A stretch of DNA of 48,033 nt from DASUCS01 sp041166745 (GTDB lineage Bacteria > Actinomycetota > Acidimicrobiia > Acidimicrobiales > JACDCH01). Position 1 is the first letter of the stretch; each line of letters begins with the position of its first letter. Where the stretch lies: NCBI GenBank assembly GCA_041166745.1, contig JBEEGH010000010.1:1-48033 (forward strand), written 5' to 3'. The translations under genes and the position numbers were made by a program. The notes under the pieces were generated by a model. The model worked only from the letters and a program-made list of their open reading frames with translations, searched no databases and had not been told where the DNA came from. Below, piece by piece: positions 32,242 through 40,316 of the stretch.

Positions 32242-33258
32242 ATGGCGCTGCCCCCGATCTCGGTCCTCGACCTCGCGCCCGTGGGGCAAGGCTCGAGTGC
32301 CGCGGCCGCTCTCGCCACCTCCACCCAGCTCGCCCGTCTCGCTGAGCGTTCGGGCTTCCGCCGCCTCTGGGTGGCCGAGCACCACAACATGCCCGGTATC
32401 GCCAGCTCGTCGCCTGCCGTGCTCATCGCTCATCTCGCGGCATCCACGTCGACGCTGCGCATCGGTGCTGGAGGCGTGATGTTGCCCAACCACGCATCGC
32501 TCGTCGTCGCCGAACAGTTCGGGATGCTCGAGGCCCTGCATCCCGGCCGCATCGATCTCGGACTCGGCCGCGCACCGGGAACCGACCCGGTCACGGCCGC
32601 CGCGCTGCGGCGCAAGCCGATGACGGGAGCCGACGAGTTCCCCGAGCAGCTGCGAGATCTCCTCGCGTTCTTCGAAGGCACACACCCACAGATCACCGCC
32701 GTTCCCGGTCGCGGGTACAAGCCCGCGATGTGGATGCTCGGGTCGAGCGACTACAGCGCGCAGGTAGCCGGGATGCTCGGGCTGCCGTTCTCGTTCGCCC
32801 ACCATTTCGCGTCGCAGAACACGCTCCCCGCACTCGCTGCTTACCGTGCCGCGTTCAAGCCGTCGGATGACCTCGACCAGCCCTACGCGATGATCGGCGT
32901 ACCCGTCATCTGCGCGGACACCAGCGAGCGAGCCAGATGGCTGTCCGGGCCGAGCGCGCTGTCGTTCGTCCGCCTCCGTCAGGGCCGGCCGATGCCGATG
33001 GCCACTCCTGAAGAAGCCGCGGAGTACGTGTTCACCCCGTTCGAGCGCGAGCTCGTGCGTACGTGGACTGCTCCGCTCATCGTCGGCGACCCCGACGAGG
33101 TTCGTCGCGGACTCGAGGAGCTTGCGGCCCGGACGGGCGTCGACGAGCTCATGGTCACCACGATGGTGGCCGGTCACGAAGACCGGCTGCGGTCGTATGA
33201 GCTGGTGGCCGAAGCCTGCGACCTCGAGGAGATTGCTACCTTGCCCACCCGTGCCTAA
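32242..33258 (+). CDS. luciferase-like (LLM) monooxygenase, FMN-type
   Basis: A 338-aa TIM-barrel flavin-dependent protein of the luciferase-like group. PPISVLDLAPVGQGSSAAAAL at the N-terminus and FRRLWVAEHHNMPGIASSSP mark the subgroup close to LuxA/YhbW-type FMN monooxygenases. Then come LRIGAGGVMLPNHASLVVAEQFGMLEALHPGRIDLGLGRAPG and KPAMWMLGSSDYSAQVAGMLGLP. The substrate is unknown. The ATG at 32242 gives the family N-terminus; GTG at 32227 or ATG at 32200 are in-frame alternatives. A TAGATG hexamer at 32197-32202 may be its -10. The stop region overlaps the FKBP start by 8 bp. Confidence 0.85.
   Translation: MALPPISVLDLAPVGQGSSAAAALATSTQLARLAERSGFRRLWVAEHHNMPGIASSSPAVLIAHLAASTSTLRIGAGGVMLPNHASLVVAEQFGMLEALHPGRIDLGLGRAPGTDPVTAAALRRKPMTGADEFPEQLRDLLAFFEGTHPQITAVPGRGYKPAMWMLGSSDYSAQVAGMLGLPFSFAHHFASQNTLPALAAYRAAFKPSDDLDQPYAMIGVPVICADTSERARWLSGPSALSFVRLRQGRPMPMATPEEAAEYVFTPFERELVRTWTAPLIVGDPDEVRRGLEELAARTGVDELMVTTMVAGHEDRLRSYELVAEACDLEEIATLPTRA
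33237..33242 (+). promoter_or_regulatory. -10 element of leaderless promoter for the FKBP gene
   Basis: TACCTT, inside the last codons of the monooxygenase gene, ends 8 nt before the GTG at 33251. Confidence 0.4.
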
Positions 33259-33898
33259 TCGCAAGCGAGACCGTCAATGGGTGAGCAGCCGGGCCAAGGC
33301 CGCGGCCGCTGAGGCCGCCCGGCGCCGGAAGAACCGCAAACGGCTCGGTGCCGCCCTCGCCGCCGGAGTGCTGGTGATGGCCGTCGTCGGCGCGGCGGCG
33401 TTCACCGGCGGTGGTGGTGCCACCTCATCCACGACGACAACCACACTGAATCCGTTCGCCAACGAGACCACGACAACGGAGGCGGCCCTGCCGTCGGCCG
33501 CCGGTCTGCCGTGCGTGGCGGTGAGCGACCCCTTGCCCGCCGGCGCTCCCGACGTGCCGGTGAAGGTCGGTCCACCCCCGACCGACCTCGTCATGGAGGA
33601 CTTGAAGGAGGGTAACGGCGCGGTGGTGGCCGAGACCAACACGCTGTCCGTCAACTACATCGGCGTGTCGTGCTCCACCGGAAAGATCTTCGACTCGTCG
33701 TACTCGCGTGGGCAGCCCGCGAACTTCGCGCTCAGCGAGGTGATCGAGGGCTGGAAGAAGGGTCTGCCCGGGATGAAGGTGGGCGGGCAACGACTGCTCG
33801 GGATCCCCGCGGCGATGGCCTACGGCGCGAACCCGCCGCCGTCGATCGCACCCGACGAGACGTTGTGGTTCGTCGTCGACGTGCTCAGCGCGACGTAA
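33251..33898 (+). CDS. membrane-anchored FKBP-type peptidyl-prolyl isomerase
   Basis: A 215-aa protein: a basic N-terminus with an Ala-rich helix (about 1-30), one transmembrane segment (LGAALAAGVLVMAVVGAAAF, about 32-51), a Thr-rich linker (TSSTTTTTLNPF), and a C-terminal FKBP domain (about 110-215). The FKBP domain has LSVNYIGVSCSTGKIFDSSY, VIEGWKKGLPGMKVGGQRLLGIP and WFVVDVL. The domain should lie outside the membrane and speed prolyl isomerisation during folding of exported proteins. The GTG start overlaps the previous gene's end by 8 bp, with a TACCTT hexamer 8 nt upstream. Its 3' end overlaps the convergent phosphatase by 14 bp. Confidence 0.9.
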   Translation: MPNRKRDRQWVSSRAKAAAAEAARRRKNRKRLGAALAAGVLVMAVVGAAAFTGGGGATSSTTTTTLNPFANETTTTEAALPSAAGLPCVAVSDPLPAGAPDVPVKVGPPPTDLVMEDLKEGNGAVVAETNTLSVNYIGVSCSTGKIFDSSYSRGQPANFALSEVIEGWKKGLPGMKVGGQRLLGIPAAMAYGANPPPSIAPDETLWFVVDVLSAT

Positions 33899-34568
33899 TC
33901 AGCCCGACGTCGAGATGGGCGGTGTCGTTGAATCGGCGCAAGATCCATCTGCCGGGAGTGATCACGAGTTGTGAGATGGCGGAGTTGTCCGACGTGAACG
34001 CGAACGCCGTGGCACCGGTGGCCAGCGCGAGCATCTCGCCGATGATCCCGCCATGTGCGAACACCGCGACACGTTGATCTTCGTGCGCGCCCGCGATGCG
34101 CTCGACGACGGTGCGCGTGCGTTGTGCGAACTCGGCTTGGGGCTCGGCGCCCGGAATCACGTCCCACCGCTGCTCCTCGACCATGCGCACAGCGATCGGG
34201 TCACGCTCGATGACCTTCTTGCGGAACAGGCCGCTCTCCCACTCGCCGAGGTAGACCTCACGCAGATCGCGCTCCACGATCGGCGTGAGCCCGAGGTGGT
34301 GCGCGAGCGGTGCCGCAGTTTGCGACGTGCGGCGCAGGTTGCTCACGTAGATCGCGTCGATCGGTTCGCTGGCCAAGCGCCGACCGACGAGCTCGGCCTG
34401 CTCGAGTCCTTCGGGTGACAACGCCGGGTCACCGTGGCCTTCGACCAGCTCGAACGGCTCACCCTCGATCGCGGCTTCGGACTCGCCGTGTCGCACCAGG
34501 ATGAGCTCGGTCGCGCCCGGCGGCACCTGGAACTGGATCTGGCGATAGGCCACGGGCTGATCCGGCAT
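33885..34568 (-). CDS. histidine phosphatase superfamily protein
   Basis: A 227-aa phosphoglycerate-mutase-like phosphatase. ELILVRHGESEAAIEG (about 21-36) contains the nucleophile His in R-H-G-E. SNLRRTSQTAAPLAHHLGL and EVYLGEWESGLFRKKV are typical second and third blocks, and VAVFAHGGIIGEML gives the second catalytic His. Substrate unknown; many members act on phosphosugars or nucleotides. The ATG is used as start; TTG 12 nt upstream is possible. TAGATT on the minus strand at 34579-34584 is a likely -10, leaving a leader of only a few bases. It is divergent from the CaiB/BaiF gene, whose promoter contains a perfect palindrome. Confidence 0.87.
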   Translation of the reverse strand: MPDQPVAYRQIQFQVPPGATELILVRHGESEAAIEGEPFELVEGHGDPALSPEGLEQAELVGRRLASEPIDAIYVSNLRRTSQTAAPLAHHLGLTPIVERDLREVYLGEWESGLFRKKVIERDPIAVRMVEEQRWDVIPGAEPQAEFAQRTRTVVERIAGAHEDQRVAVFAHGGIIGEMLALATGATAFAFTSDNSAISQLVITPGRWILRRFNDTAHLDVGLITSR

Positions 34569-34593
34569 ATGGCGAGCCAATCTAGGGCCCTCC

Positions 34594-34599
34594 TACAAT
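34594..34599 (+). promoter_or_regulatory. -10 element of the CaiB/BaiF promoter
   Basis: TACAAT, the best -10 match in the window, is directly followed by the palindrome at 34599-34615, so the start point (about 34606) falls inside the palindrome. A -35 is weak. Confidence 0.6.
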
Positions 34600-34615
34600 C
34601 TGACGGTCCGTCAGA
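34599..34615. promoter_or_regulatory. perfect 17-bp palindrome, candidate TetR-type operator
   Basis: TCTGACGGTCCGTCAGA has 8-bp arms around one central base. It shares a base with the TACAAT -10, covers the expected transcription start of the CaiB/BaiF gene, and would also cover the -35 zone of the divergent phosphatase promoter. Length and position fit a TetR-family repressor site. No tetR gene is in the window. Confidence 0.6.
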
Positions 34616-34637
34616 AACCTTTGGAGCGCCCGCCACC

Positions 34638-35864
34638 ATGAGTCCGCCGCCCCTGGCCAGCCTGCGCGTCATCGAGAGCTCGATGCTCGGCCCGGCCGCC
34701 ATCACCACGCACCTCGCCGACCTCGGCGCCGACGTGATCAAGGTCGAATCGCCGGCCGGCGACTACGTGCGGCAGATGACGTGGCCCATCGTCGAGGGCG
34801 TCTCGCTCATGCACCTCCACGTGAACCGCGGCAAGCGCTCGCTGGTGCTCGATCTGCGCACACAGGAGGGCGTCGACATCTACCTCGACCTCGTGCGCGA
34901 CGCCGACGTCGTCATCGAGGCGATGCGCCCAGGCGGTCTGGCCAAGCGGGGCCTCGGCTTCGAGAAGCTGTGCGAGGTCAACCCGCGCATCGTGTTCTGC
35001 ACGATCTCTGGCTACGGGATGACCGGCCCGTACAAGGACATGCCCAGCCACGGTGTCGCATACGACGTATGGGCAGGGCTCGTGAAGCCGGAGATCGACG
35101 ACGACGGGTTCACGTACCTGCCCGAGCACCCGTCGACAGGCATCCATGCCGGCCCGTTGTTCGGTGCGCTCGGTGTGCTCGCTGCGGTCATCCGGGCGCG
35201 CGCGACCGGCGAGCCTGCCCGCATCGACATCGCACAGTCCGACGCGGCCGCCGCGATGGACTGGCTGCGCTCCGAGACGTACAAGGCGTACGAGCGGCCC
35301 GACGACGAGGTCACCGGCAACGCTTCCGACGACTACGTGCGACGCGCTCCGGGCACCGGCGGCATGCGCCATGGCGTGCGTTACCAGTTCTATGCGACGA
35401 AGGACGGCCACATTCTGTTCCAAGCCTCCGAGCGGGAGTTCTGGGAGAACTTCTGCCGCGGCATCGAGCGCGCCGAGCTGTTCGAGAAGTTTCCCGGAGC
35501 GCAGTACGCCGATCATGCCGTCGGGAACATCGAACTGCGGTCGGAGTTGCGCGACATCTTCGCATCGCGCACGAGTGCCGAGTGGGTGCAGATCGGCGAG
35601 CGGGTGAACACACCGATCGTCAACGTGAACACGCCACAGACGCTCGCTGACGACCCACAGTTCCAGGATCGGTTCCCATGGTTGCCGCGTGACGTGCTCG
35701 GGGCCGAGCAGCTGCCGTCGCCGATCAAGCTCGTCGACGAGGCCGCGCGGGTTCCTTCGAAGGCACCGACGGTGGGCCAACACACCGACGAGGTGCTGCG
35801 CGAGGTGCTGGGGTACGACGACGCCAGGATCGCTGCGTTGCGTGCCAGCGGTGCACTCGGTTGA
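34638..35864 (+). CDS. CaiB/BaiF family CoA transferase or racemase
   Basis: A 408-aa class III CoA-transferase-family protein. LRVIESSMLGPAAITTHLADLGADVIKVE (about 9-37) is the signature N-terminal block, followed by NRGKRSLVLDLRT, VVIEAMRPGGLAKRGLGFE, and ISGYGMTGPYKDMPSHGVAYDVWAG. The Asp of AYDVWAG aligns with the catalytic Asp of AMACR and Frc. Members move CoA between acyl groups or racemise 2-methylacyl-CoAs; which applies here cannot be read from the sequence. An acyl-CoA dehydrogenase follows on the same strand. The gene heads the plus-strand arm of the catabolic region and its promoter overlaps a candidate TetR operator. Confidence 0.9.
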   Translation: MSPPPLASLRVIESSMLGPAAITTHLADLGADVIKVESPAGDYVRQMTWPIVEGVSLMHLHVNRGKRSLVLDLRTQEGVDIYLDLVRDADVVIEAMRPGGLAKRGLGFEKLCEVNPRIVFCTISGYGMTGPYKDMPSHGVAYDVWAGLVKPEIDDDGFTYLPEHPSTGIHAGPLFGALGVLAAVIRARATGEPARIDIAQSDAAAAMDWLRSETYKAYERPDDEVTGNASDDYVRRAPGTGGMRHGVRYQFYATKDGHILFQASEREFWENFCRGIERAELFEKFPGAQYADHAVGNIELRSELRDIFASRTSAEWVQIGERVNTPIVNVNTPQTLADDPQFQDRFPWLPRDVLGAEQLPSPIKLVDEAARVPSKAPTVGQHTDEVLREVLGYDDARIAALRASGALG

Positions 35865-35956
35865 GCGAGCGCAGCAAAGCGAGTTCGAGCGGGCGAGGGA
35901 GCGCCAGCGAACCGCACGCAGATGGGGCGCGGGGGCGCAGCCCCCGAGAAGTTGGG
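35865..35956 (+). repeat. dispersed intergenic repeat with GC-rich hairpin
   Basis: Between the CaiB/BaiF stop and the dehydrogenase start lies a purine/GCG-rich segment ending in a hairpin CGGGGGC-GCA-GCCCCCG (35930-35946). Part of it (AGCGGGCGAGGGAGCGCCAGC, about 35888-35908) recurs with few changes near 43979-43999, in the gap between the zinc dehydrogenase and luciferase-like genes. Confidence 0.5.
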
Positions 35957-37777
35957 TTGAGCCTGACCGACGAGCAGCAGGCGCTCGACGAAGCCGTCGG
36001 CCGTCTCCTGTTGAAGACGTCGTCGCCGGAGCAGGTGCGGGCGGCGGAGTCTTCGGGTTTCGATCAAGCCGTGTGGGACGGGCTGGTCGAGATGGGCCTG
36101 TTCGACGCGGCCTCGTCGGGTGAGGCGTCGACGGCTGACCTCGCGGTGGTGGCCCGCCAGTGCGGGGCCCATCTCGCCACGGTGCCGTTCATCGAAACCG
36201 TTGCGCCGGAACCCGACGACCGGCAACTCGCGCTGCGGGCGTCGTGGTTCGCCGGGTTGGCGCGCGCCGTGCTCGACCTCGCCGTCGACTACGTCAAAGA
36301 GCGCCATCAGTTCGGCGTACCGATCGGTTCCTTCCAGACCATCCAGCACCGCCTCGCCGATCTCCACGCCGCAGTGACGGGCAGCGAGCTCCTCGCCCGA
36401 GAGGCGGCCGTCGCCCTCGATGACGGCGACCCCGACGGGCCGGCGTTGGCGTCGATGGCCGAGTGGTGGGCCGGCCACGTGGCGGTCGAAGCGGCCGAAG
36501 CGGCCCTGCATTTCCACGGCGGCTACGGGTTCATGCTCGAGTACGACGTTCAGCTCTACGTCCGGCGGGCGAAGGTCGCACGGACCACGTTCGGTGATCC
36601 TCGGCACCGGTTGCTCGAGGTCGCCGAGCGGCTTTGGGGCACAACGAGACGCGGACTCGATCGGAAGCTCGACGCCGGCGCCGAGGCGTTTCGACGCGAG
36701 GTACGCGCGTTCCTCGACGAACACTTGACTGGCGAGATCATCGCGCGAGCGCACGAGACCGGGACGATGCACGACGCCGGGTTGCACCGCGCCCTGTGTG
36801 ACGCGGGTTACCTCGCTGCGGGCTGGCCGGTCGAGGTCGGTGGCGGAGGTCGCAGCCCCGTCGAGACCACCACGCTGATGCAAGAGCTCTACGGCGCGGG
36901 CGCGCCGGTCGACAGCATGGGCATCGTGTCGATGGTGGCGGCCACGCTCGTCCTGCTCGGCAACGAGCAACAGCGCACCGAGATCGTGCCGCGGATGTTG
37001 TCGGGCGACGCGCTCGCGTGCCTCGGTTACAGCGAACCCGACGCCGGCTCCGACGTTGCCGCCGTACAGACCCGCGCCGTGCTCGACGGCGACGAGTGGC
37101 TGATCAATGGGCAGAAGATGTTCACGACGATGGCCCACGAAGCCGACTACGTGTTCCTGCTCACCCGCACGAGCCCCGACAAGCCGAAGCACAAGGGCCT
37201 CACGATGTTCCTCGTGCCGATGGACTCGCCGGGTATCGAGATCACACCCGTGCACACGCTCGGCGGCGAGCGCACGAACATCACCTTCTACACCGATGTA
37301 CACGTGCCCGACTCGTGCCGCGTGGGCGATGTCGACGCCGGCTGGTCGGTGATGAACGCCGCGCTGGTCTTCGAGCGGAACAGTGCGAACTGGGGTGAGC
37401 CCGACCGACTCGTGCGCACCGTGGCGTCGTGGGCGCAAGCGTCAGGTGCGCTCGACGATCCGCTGGTCGCCGACCGCATCGCGGCACACGCAATCGCGAT
37501 GGAAGTGGGCCGCCTGCTGCTCTATCGCTGTAGCGAGCTGGCGTCGACGGGTGCCGTCACGCACGTCGAAGGCTCGATGGCGAAGTTGTTCGTCACCGAG
37601 GCGTTCACGCGTGCCGCGGGCGACTTCCGCGACATCGTCCCGGCCGACGCGGCGATCTTCGACTTCGTCGAGCATGCGTACCGCCACTCGACGGTCACCA
37701 CGATCTACGGCGGCTCCAGTGAGATCCAGCGCGGCATCATCGCCGAACACGGCCTCGGGCTCCCCCGCTCCCGCTAG
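35957..37777 (+). CDS. double acyl-CoA dehydrogenase, FadE34-like, first unit lacking its middle domain
   Basis: A 606-aa flavoprotein with two acyl-CoA dehydrogenase units. Residues 2-225 are an incomplete unit: N-terminal helices (SLTDEQQALDEAVG...) run through VARQCGAHLATVPFIETV to about residue 82. The C-terminal helical part (DYVKERHQFGVPIGSFQTIQHRLAD, 111-135) then follows almost directly. The beta middle domain, about 100 residues, is missing. Residues 235-606 are a full unit with LGYSEPDAGSD (357-365) and TTIYGGSSEIQRGIIAEHGL at the end. M. tuberculosis FadE34, a cholesterol side-chain enzyme, has a similar two-unit form of about 711 aa. The TTG start gives the usual SLTDEQQAL opening; a TTG at 35861 overlapping the previous stop is possible. 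Confidence 0.82.
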   Translation: MSLTDEQQALDEAVGRLLLKTSSPEQVRAAESSGFDQAVWDGLVEMGLFDAASSGEASTADLAVVARQCGAHLATVPFIETVAPEPDDRQLALRASWFAGLARAVLDLAVDYVKERHQFGVPIGSFQTIQHRLADLHAAVTGSELLAREAAVALDDGDPDGPALASMAEWWAGHVAVEAAEAALHFHGGYGFMLEYDVQLYVRRAKVARTTFGDPRHRLLEVAERLWGTTRRGLDRKLDAGAEAFRREVRAFLDEHLTGEIIARAHETGTMHDAGLHRALCDAGYLAAGWPVEVGGGGRSPVETTTLMQELYGAGAPVDSMGIVSMVAATLVLLGNEQQRTEIVPRMLSGDALACLGYSEPDAGSDVAAVQTRAVLDGDEWLINGQKMFTTMAHEADYVFLLTRTSPDKPKHKGLTMFLVPMDSPGIEITPVHTLGGERTNITFYTDVHVPDSCRVGDVDAGWSVMNAALVFERNSANWGEPDRLVRTVASWAQASGALDDPLVADRIAAHAIAMEVGRLLLYRCSELASTGAVTHVEGSMAKLFVTEAFTRAAGDFRDIVPADAAIFDFVEHAYRHSTVTTIYGGSSEIQRGIIAEHGLGLPRSR

Positions 37778-38688
37778 CCCAGTCGAAGTCCCGGCGATCG
37801 CGTCTTGAAGATGTCGGTGGCGATGACGTGGCCGAGCTTGGTGGCGTCCCAGCGCTTGCCGCCGTTGGTGACGGTCGGGCCGTCGGCCCAACCATGCATG
37901 AGGATCAGCCGCTCGGCGACGGCTCTGATGATCTGGCCGGTGACCAGTTGGGCCTCGTCGCTCGCCAGCCACGCCACGACCGGTGACGACACCGACGGAT
38001 CCATCGGGTTGAACTCGTCGTCGGGGACGTCGTCCGGCTCGATGACCTTCGGCGCGTTCGGCATCGTGCCGGTGATTCGGGTGGCGCCAGCAGGACCGAT
38101 GCAGTTGACGGTGACACCGAGCTTGTAGAGCTCGAGCGACAGCGTTTGGGTGAGACCGGCGATGGCCGCCTTGGCGGTGGCGTAGTTGGTCTGGCCGAAG
38201 TTGCCGACCAGGCCCGCACCGGAGGTCGTATTGATGATGCGACCGGTGAACGTCTCGCCGGCTTGCGAGCGGGCGCGCCAGTGCTTGGCCGCGAAATGGC
38301 TCGGTAACCAGGTCCCGCGCACGTGCACCCGCATCACCGCGTCGAAGTCGGACACGGCCATGTTCCAGATCACACCATCTCGCACGATGCCGGCGTTGTT
38401 CACGAGGATGTCGAGGCGACCCCACGTGTCGACAGCCTGCTGGATCATCTCGGCCGACTGCACCTCGTCGGACACGTCGCCGTAGTTGGCGATGGCCTCG
38501 CCCCCGCGCTGCTCGATGAGCTTCACGGTGAGGTCAGCGTCCTGGCTGGCGCCCTCGCCGCTCACGCTCGAGCCGAGGTCGTTGACCACGACGCGAGCGC
38601 CGTGTTTCGCCAACTCGAGCGCGTGCCCGCGGCCGATGCCGTGGCCCGCGCCGGTGACGATCGCGATCTTCCCGTCCAACAGTGCCAT
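37774..38688 (-). CDS. short-chain dehydrogenase/reductase, Hsd4A-like
   Basis: A 304-aa NAD(P)-dependent dehydrogenase of the SDR family. IVTGAGHGIGRGHALELAKHG (about 9-29) is the Rossmann loop, DILVNNAGIVRD is the NNAG motif, and RIINTTSGAGLVGNFGQTNYATAKAA carries the catalytic Ser, Tyr and Lys. VVVNDLG after the second strand favours NAD, and the long tail beyond the core resembles the multifunctional/Hsd4A 17-beta-hydroxysteroid and 3-hydroxyacyl-CoA dehydrogenases. The ATG has an AAGGA ribosome binding site. A 48-bp palindrome separates it from the ligase gene upstream. The 3' end overlaps the convergent dehydrogenase gene by 4 bp. Confidence 0.88.
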   Translation of the reverse strand: MALLDGKIAIVTGAGHGIGRGHALELAKHGARVVVNDLGSSVSGEGASQDADLTVKLIEQRGGEAIANYGDVSDEVQSAEMIQQAVDTWGRLDILVNNAGIVRDGVIWNMAVSDFDAVMRVHVRGTWLPSHFAAKHWRARSQAGETFTGRIINTTSGAGLVGNFGQTNYATAKAAIAGLTQTLSLELYKLGVTVNCIGPAGATRITGTMPNAPKVIEPDDVPDDEFNPMDPSVSSPVVAWLASDEAQLVTGQIIRAVAERLILMHGWADGPTVTNGGKRWDATKLGHVIATDIFKTRSPGLRLG

Positions 38689-38709
38689 CAGTCGTCCTTC
38701 GTTCTTACG

Positions 38710-38757
38710 AAATCCAGTGCACTACGACACAAAAGTGTGTCGCAGTGCACTGGATTT
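38710..38757. repeat. 48-bp near-perfect palindrome
   Basis: Outer arms of 14 bp (AAATCCAGTGCACT and its exact complement) and inner arms of 7 bp (CGACACA / TGTGTCG) are separated by one mismatched pair (A24/C43 of the 38700 block) around a 4-nt centre AAAG. It fills more than half of the 80-bp gap between the ligase and SDR genes. No T-run follows either arm, so it is not a standard terminator. Confidence 0.8.
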
Positions 38758-38768
38758 GCAGGTGGGGG

Positions 38769-40316
38769 TTAGGGCTTCGCGTAGCGGTCGCGGAGTTCGA
38801 ACTTCACGATCTTGCCCGTGGGGTTGCGAGGCAATGCATCGATGATCTCGAGTTGCTCGGGCAGCTTCTGCTTCATCAACCCGCGCTCGAGCAAGTAAGC
38901 ACACAGCTCGTCGAGGGCAGGCGGATCGGCGGGGTCCGAAGGCACCACCACTGCGCAGGCACGTTCGCCGGTTCGGTCGTCAGGCAGTCCGATGACGGCC
39001 ACGTCGGCCACCTTCGGATGAGCGAAGAGGTTGTCCTCGAGCTCCTTGGCGGAGATGTTCTCCATGTTGCGGATGATGATGTCCTTCACCCGCCCGGTGA
39101 TCCGCACGTTGCGCTGCTCGTCGATCACGGCGAGATCGCCGGTGCGGAAGTAGCCGTTCGCGTCGAACGCGTCGGCGTCGAGCGACGAATCGATGTAACC
39201 CCGCATGACCATCGGCGCCTTGAGCCGGACTTCGCCCTCCTCACCCACCGCCGAGCGGGTGCCGTCGAGCTTCACCGTGATGAAGTCCACGCCCGTGACA
39301 GGCGCACCTTCCGTGTTGGCGAGCACTTCGTCGGTGTCCTGCACCGATGCCATCGTGACGATGGGTGCTTCGGTCATGCCGTACCCCGACACGATGCCGA
39401 CGGTGCCCATCTCGCCCTTGATGTCGTAGTGCAGCTGCGGCGGCTTCGGCGCGCCGCCGCCGATGTAGGCGCGGGCGCTGGGGAACAGCGGCGCGGACTC
39501 GGGGTGGTTGCGCTGGTAGGCGAGGTACGCCATGTGGAACGGGGTGCCGGCGCCGGCGAGCGTGACACCCTCGCGAGCGAGGACTTGCGGGGTGGCCTCC
39601 GCATCGAAGCCTTCGACGACGATCATCGTGCAGCCAAATGCCAGCGCGCTGAAGATGTACACCGCCCCGGCGATGTGCGTGAACGGAAACACGCAACCGA
39701 TGCGGTCGTCCTCCACGACCTCGAGCCGTTCACACATGCCGACGGCCGCGGCCTTGATCGTCGCGTCGGTGTGCTGAGCGCCCTTCGGATCGGCCGTCGT
39801 GCCGGACGTGTAGTAGTAGAAGCGAATCGGCAGAGCTTCAGGATCGTCGGGCGCGGCCGGCGGCGGTGGCAGCTGCTGCGGATCGCCCTGCGGCAACGCG
39901 CGGTTGGCGACGAGGATCTCGAGTCCGGGCTGACCGCCGGCGATCTCGCGGGCCATCTCCTCGTAGTCGAAGTTGCGCCACGTGCCCGGAACGATGAGCA
40001 AACGCGAGCCCGCTTGTTTCGTGATGAAGCCGACCTCGCGTGCGCGGTAGATCGGCAGCATCGGGTTCTGGATCGCGCCGAGACGCGAGAGCGCCGCCAC
40101 GAGGGCCAGCGATTCGAGCCACGTCGGAAGCTGCCACGACACCACGTCGCCCTCGCCGACGCCAAGGCGAGCCAGACCGGCCGCGGTGCGTTCGGCCTCG
40201 GCCTTGTACTCGGCAAAGGTGAGTGTGCGGCCGTTCTCGTCGACCGCCATCACTGCGTCCGGGGTCGCCACCACTCGCTTCTCGAGCAGCTCCCAAAGGT
40301 TGCGACCGTCGATCAT
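38769..40316 (-). CDS. acyl-CoA synthetase (AMP-binding, CaiC-like)
   Basis: A 515-aa adenylating ligase joining a carboxylic acid to CoA with ATP. YYYTSGTTADPKGAQHT (about 172-188) is the phosphate-binding P-loop-like motif. GYGMTEAPI and YFRTGDLAVIDEQRNVRITGRVKDII carry the adenylate-binding and hinge residues, and the C-terminal PRNPTGKIVKFELRD holds the catalytic Lys. Its N-terminus (MIDGRNLWELLEKRV) and the LPTWLESLALVAALSRLGAIQNPMLP block resemble cyclohexanecarboxylate- and carnitine-CoA ligases. The ATG overlaps the stop of the FadD19-like gene (ATGA). Substrate unknown. Confidence 0.9.
   Translation of the reverse strand: MIDGRNLWELLEKRVVATPDAVMAVDENGRTLTFAEYKAEAERTAAGLARLGVGEGDVVSWQLPTWLESLALVAALSRLGAIQNPMLPIYRAREVGFITKQAGSRLLIVPGTWRNFDYEEMAREIAGGQPGLEILVANRALPQGDPQQLPPPPAAPDDPEALPIRFYYYTSGTTADPKGAQHTDATIKAAAVGMCERLEVVEDDRIGCVFPFTHIAGAVYIFSALAFGCTMIVVEGFDAEATPQVLAREGVTLAGAGTPFHMAYLAYQRNHPESAPLFPSARAYIGGGAPKPPQLHYDIKGEMGTVGIVSGYGMTEAPIVTMASVQDTDEVLANTEGAPVTGVDFITVKLDGTRSAVGEEGEVRLKAPMVMRGYIDSSLDADAFDANGYFRTGDLAVIDEQRNVRITGRVKDIIIRNMENISAKELEDNLFAHPKVADVAVIGLPDDRTGERACAVVVPSDPADPPALDELCAYLLERGLMKQKLPEQLEIIDALPRNPTGKIVKFELRDRYAKP

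Noticed and set aside
35513..37438. A 641-codon minus-strand frame opposite the double acyl-CoA dehydrogenase
   Set aside because: The plus strand codes for a recognisable enzyme; the antisense product is Arg/His/Gly rich with no motif.
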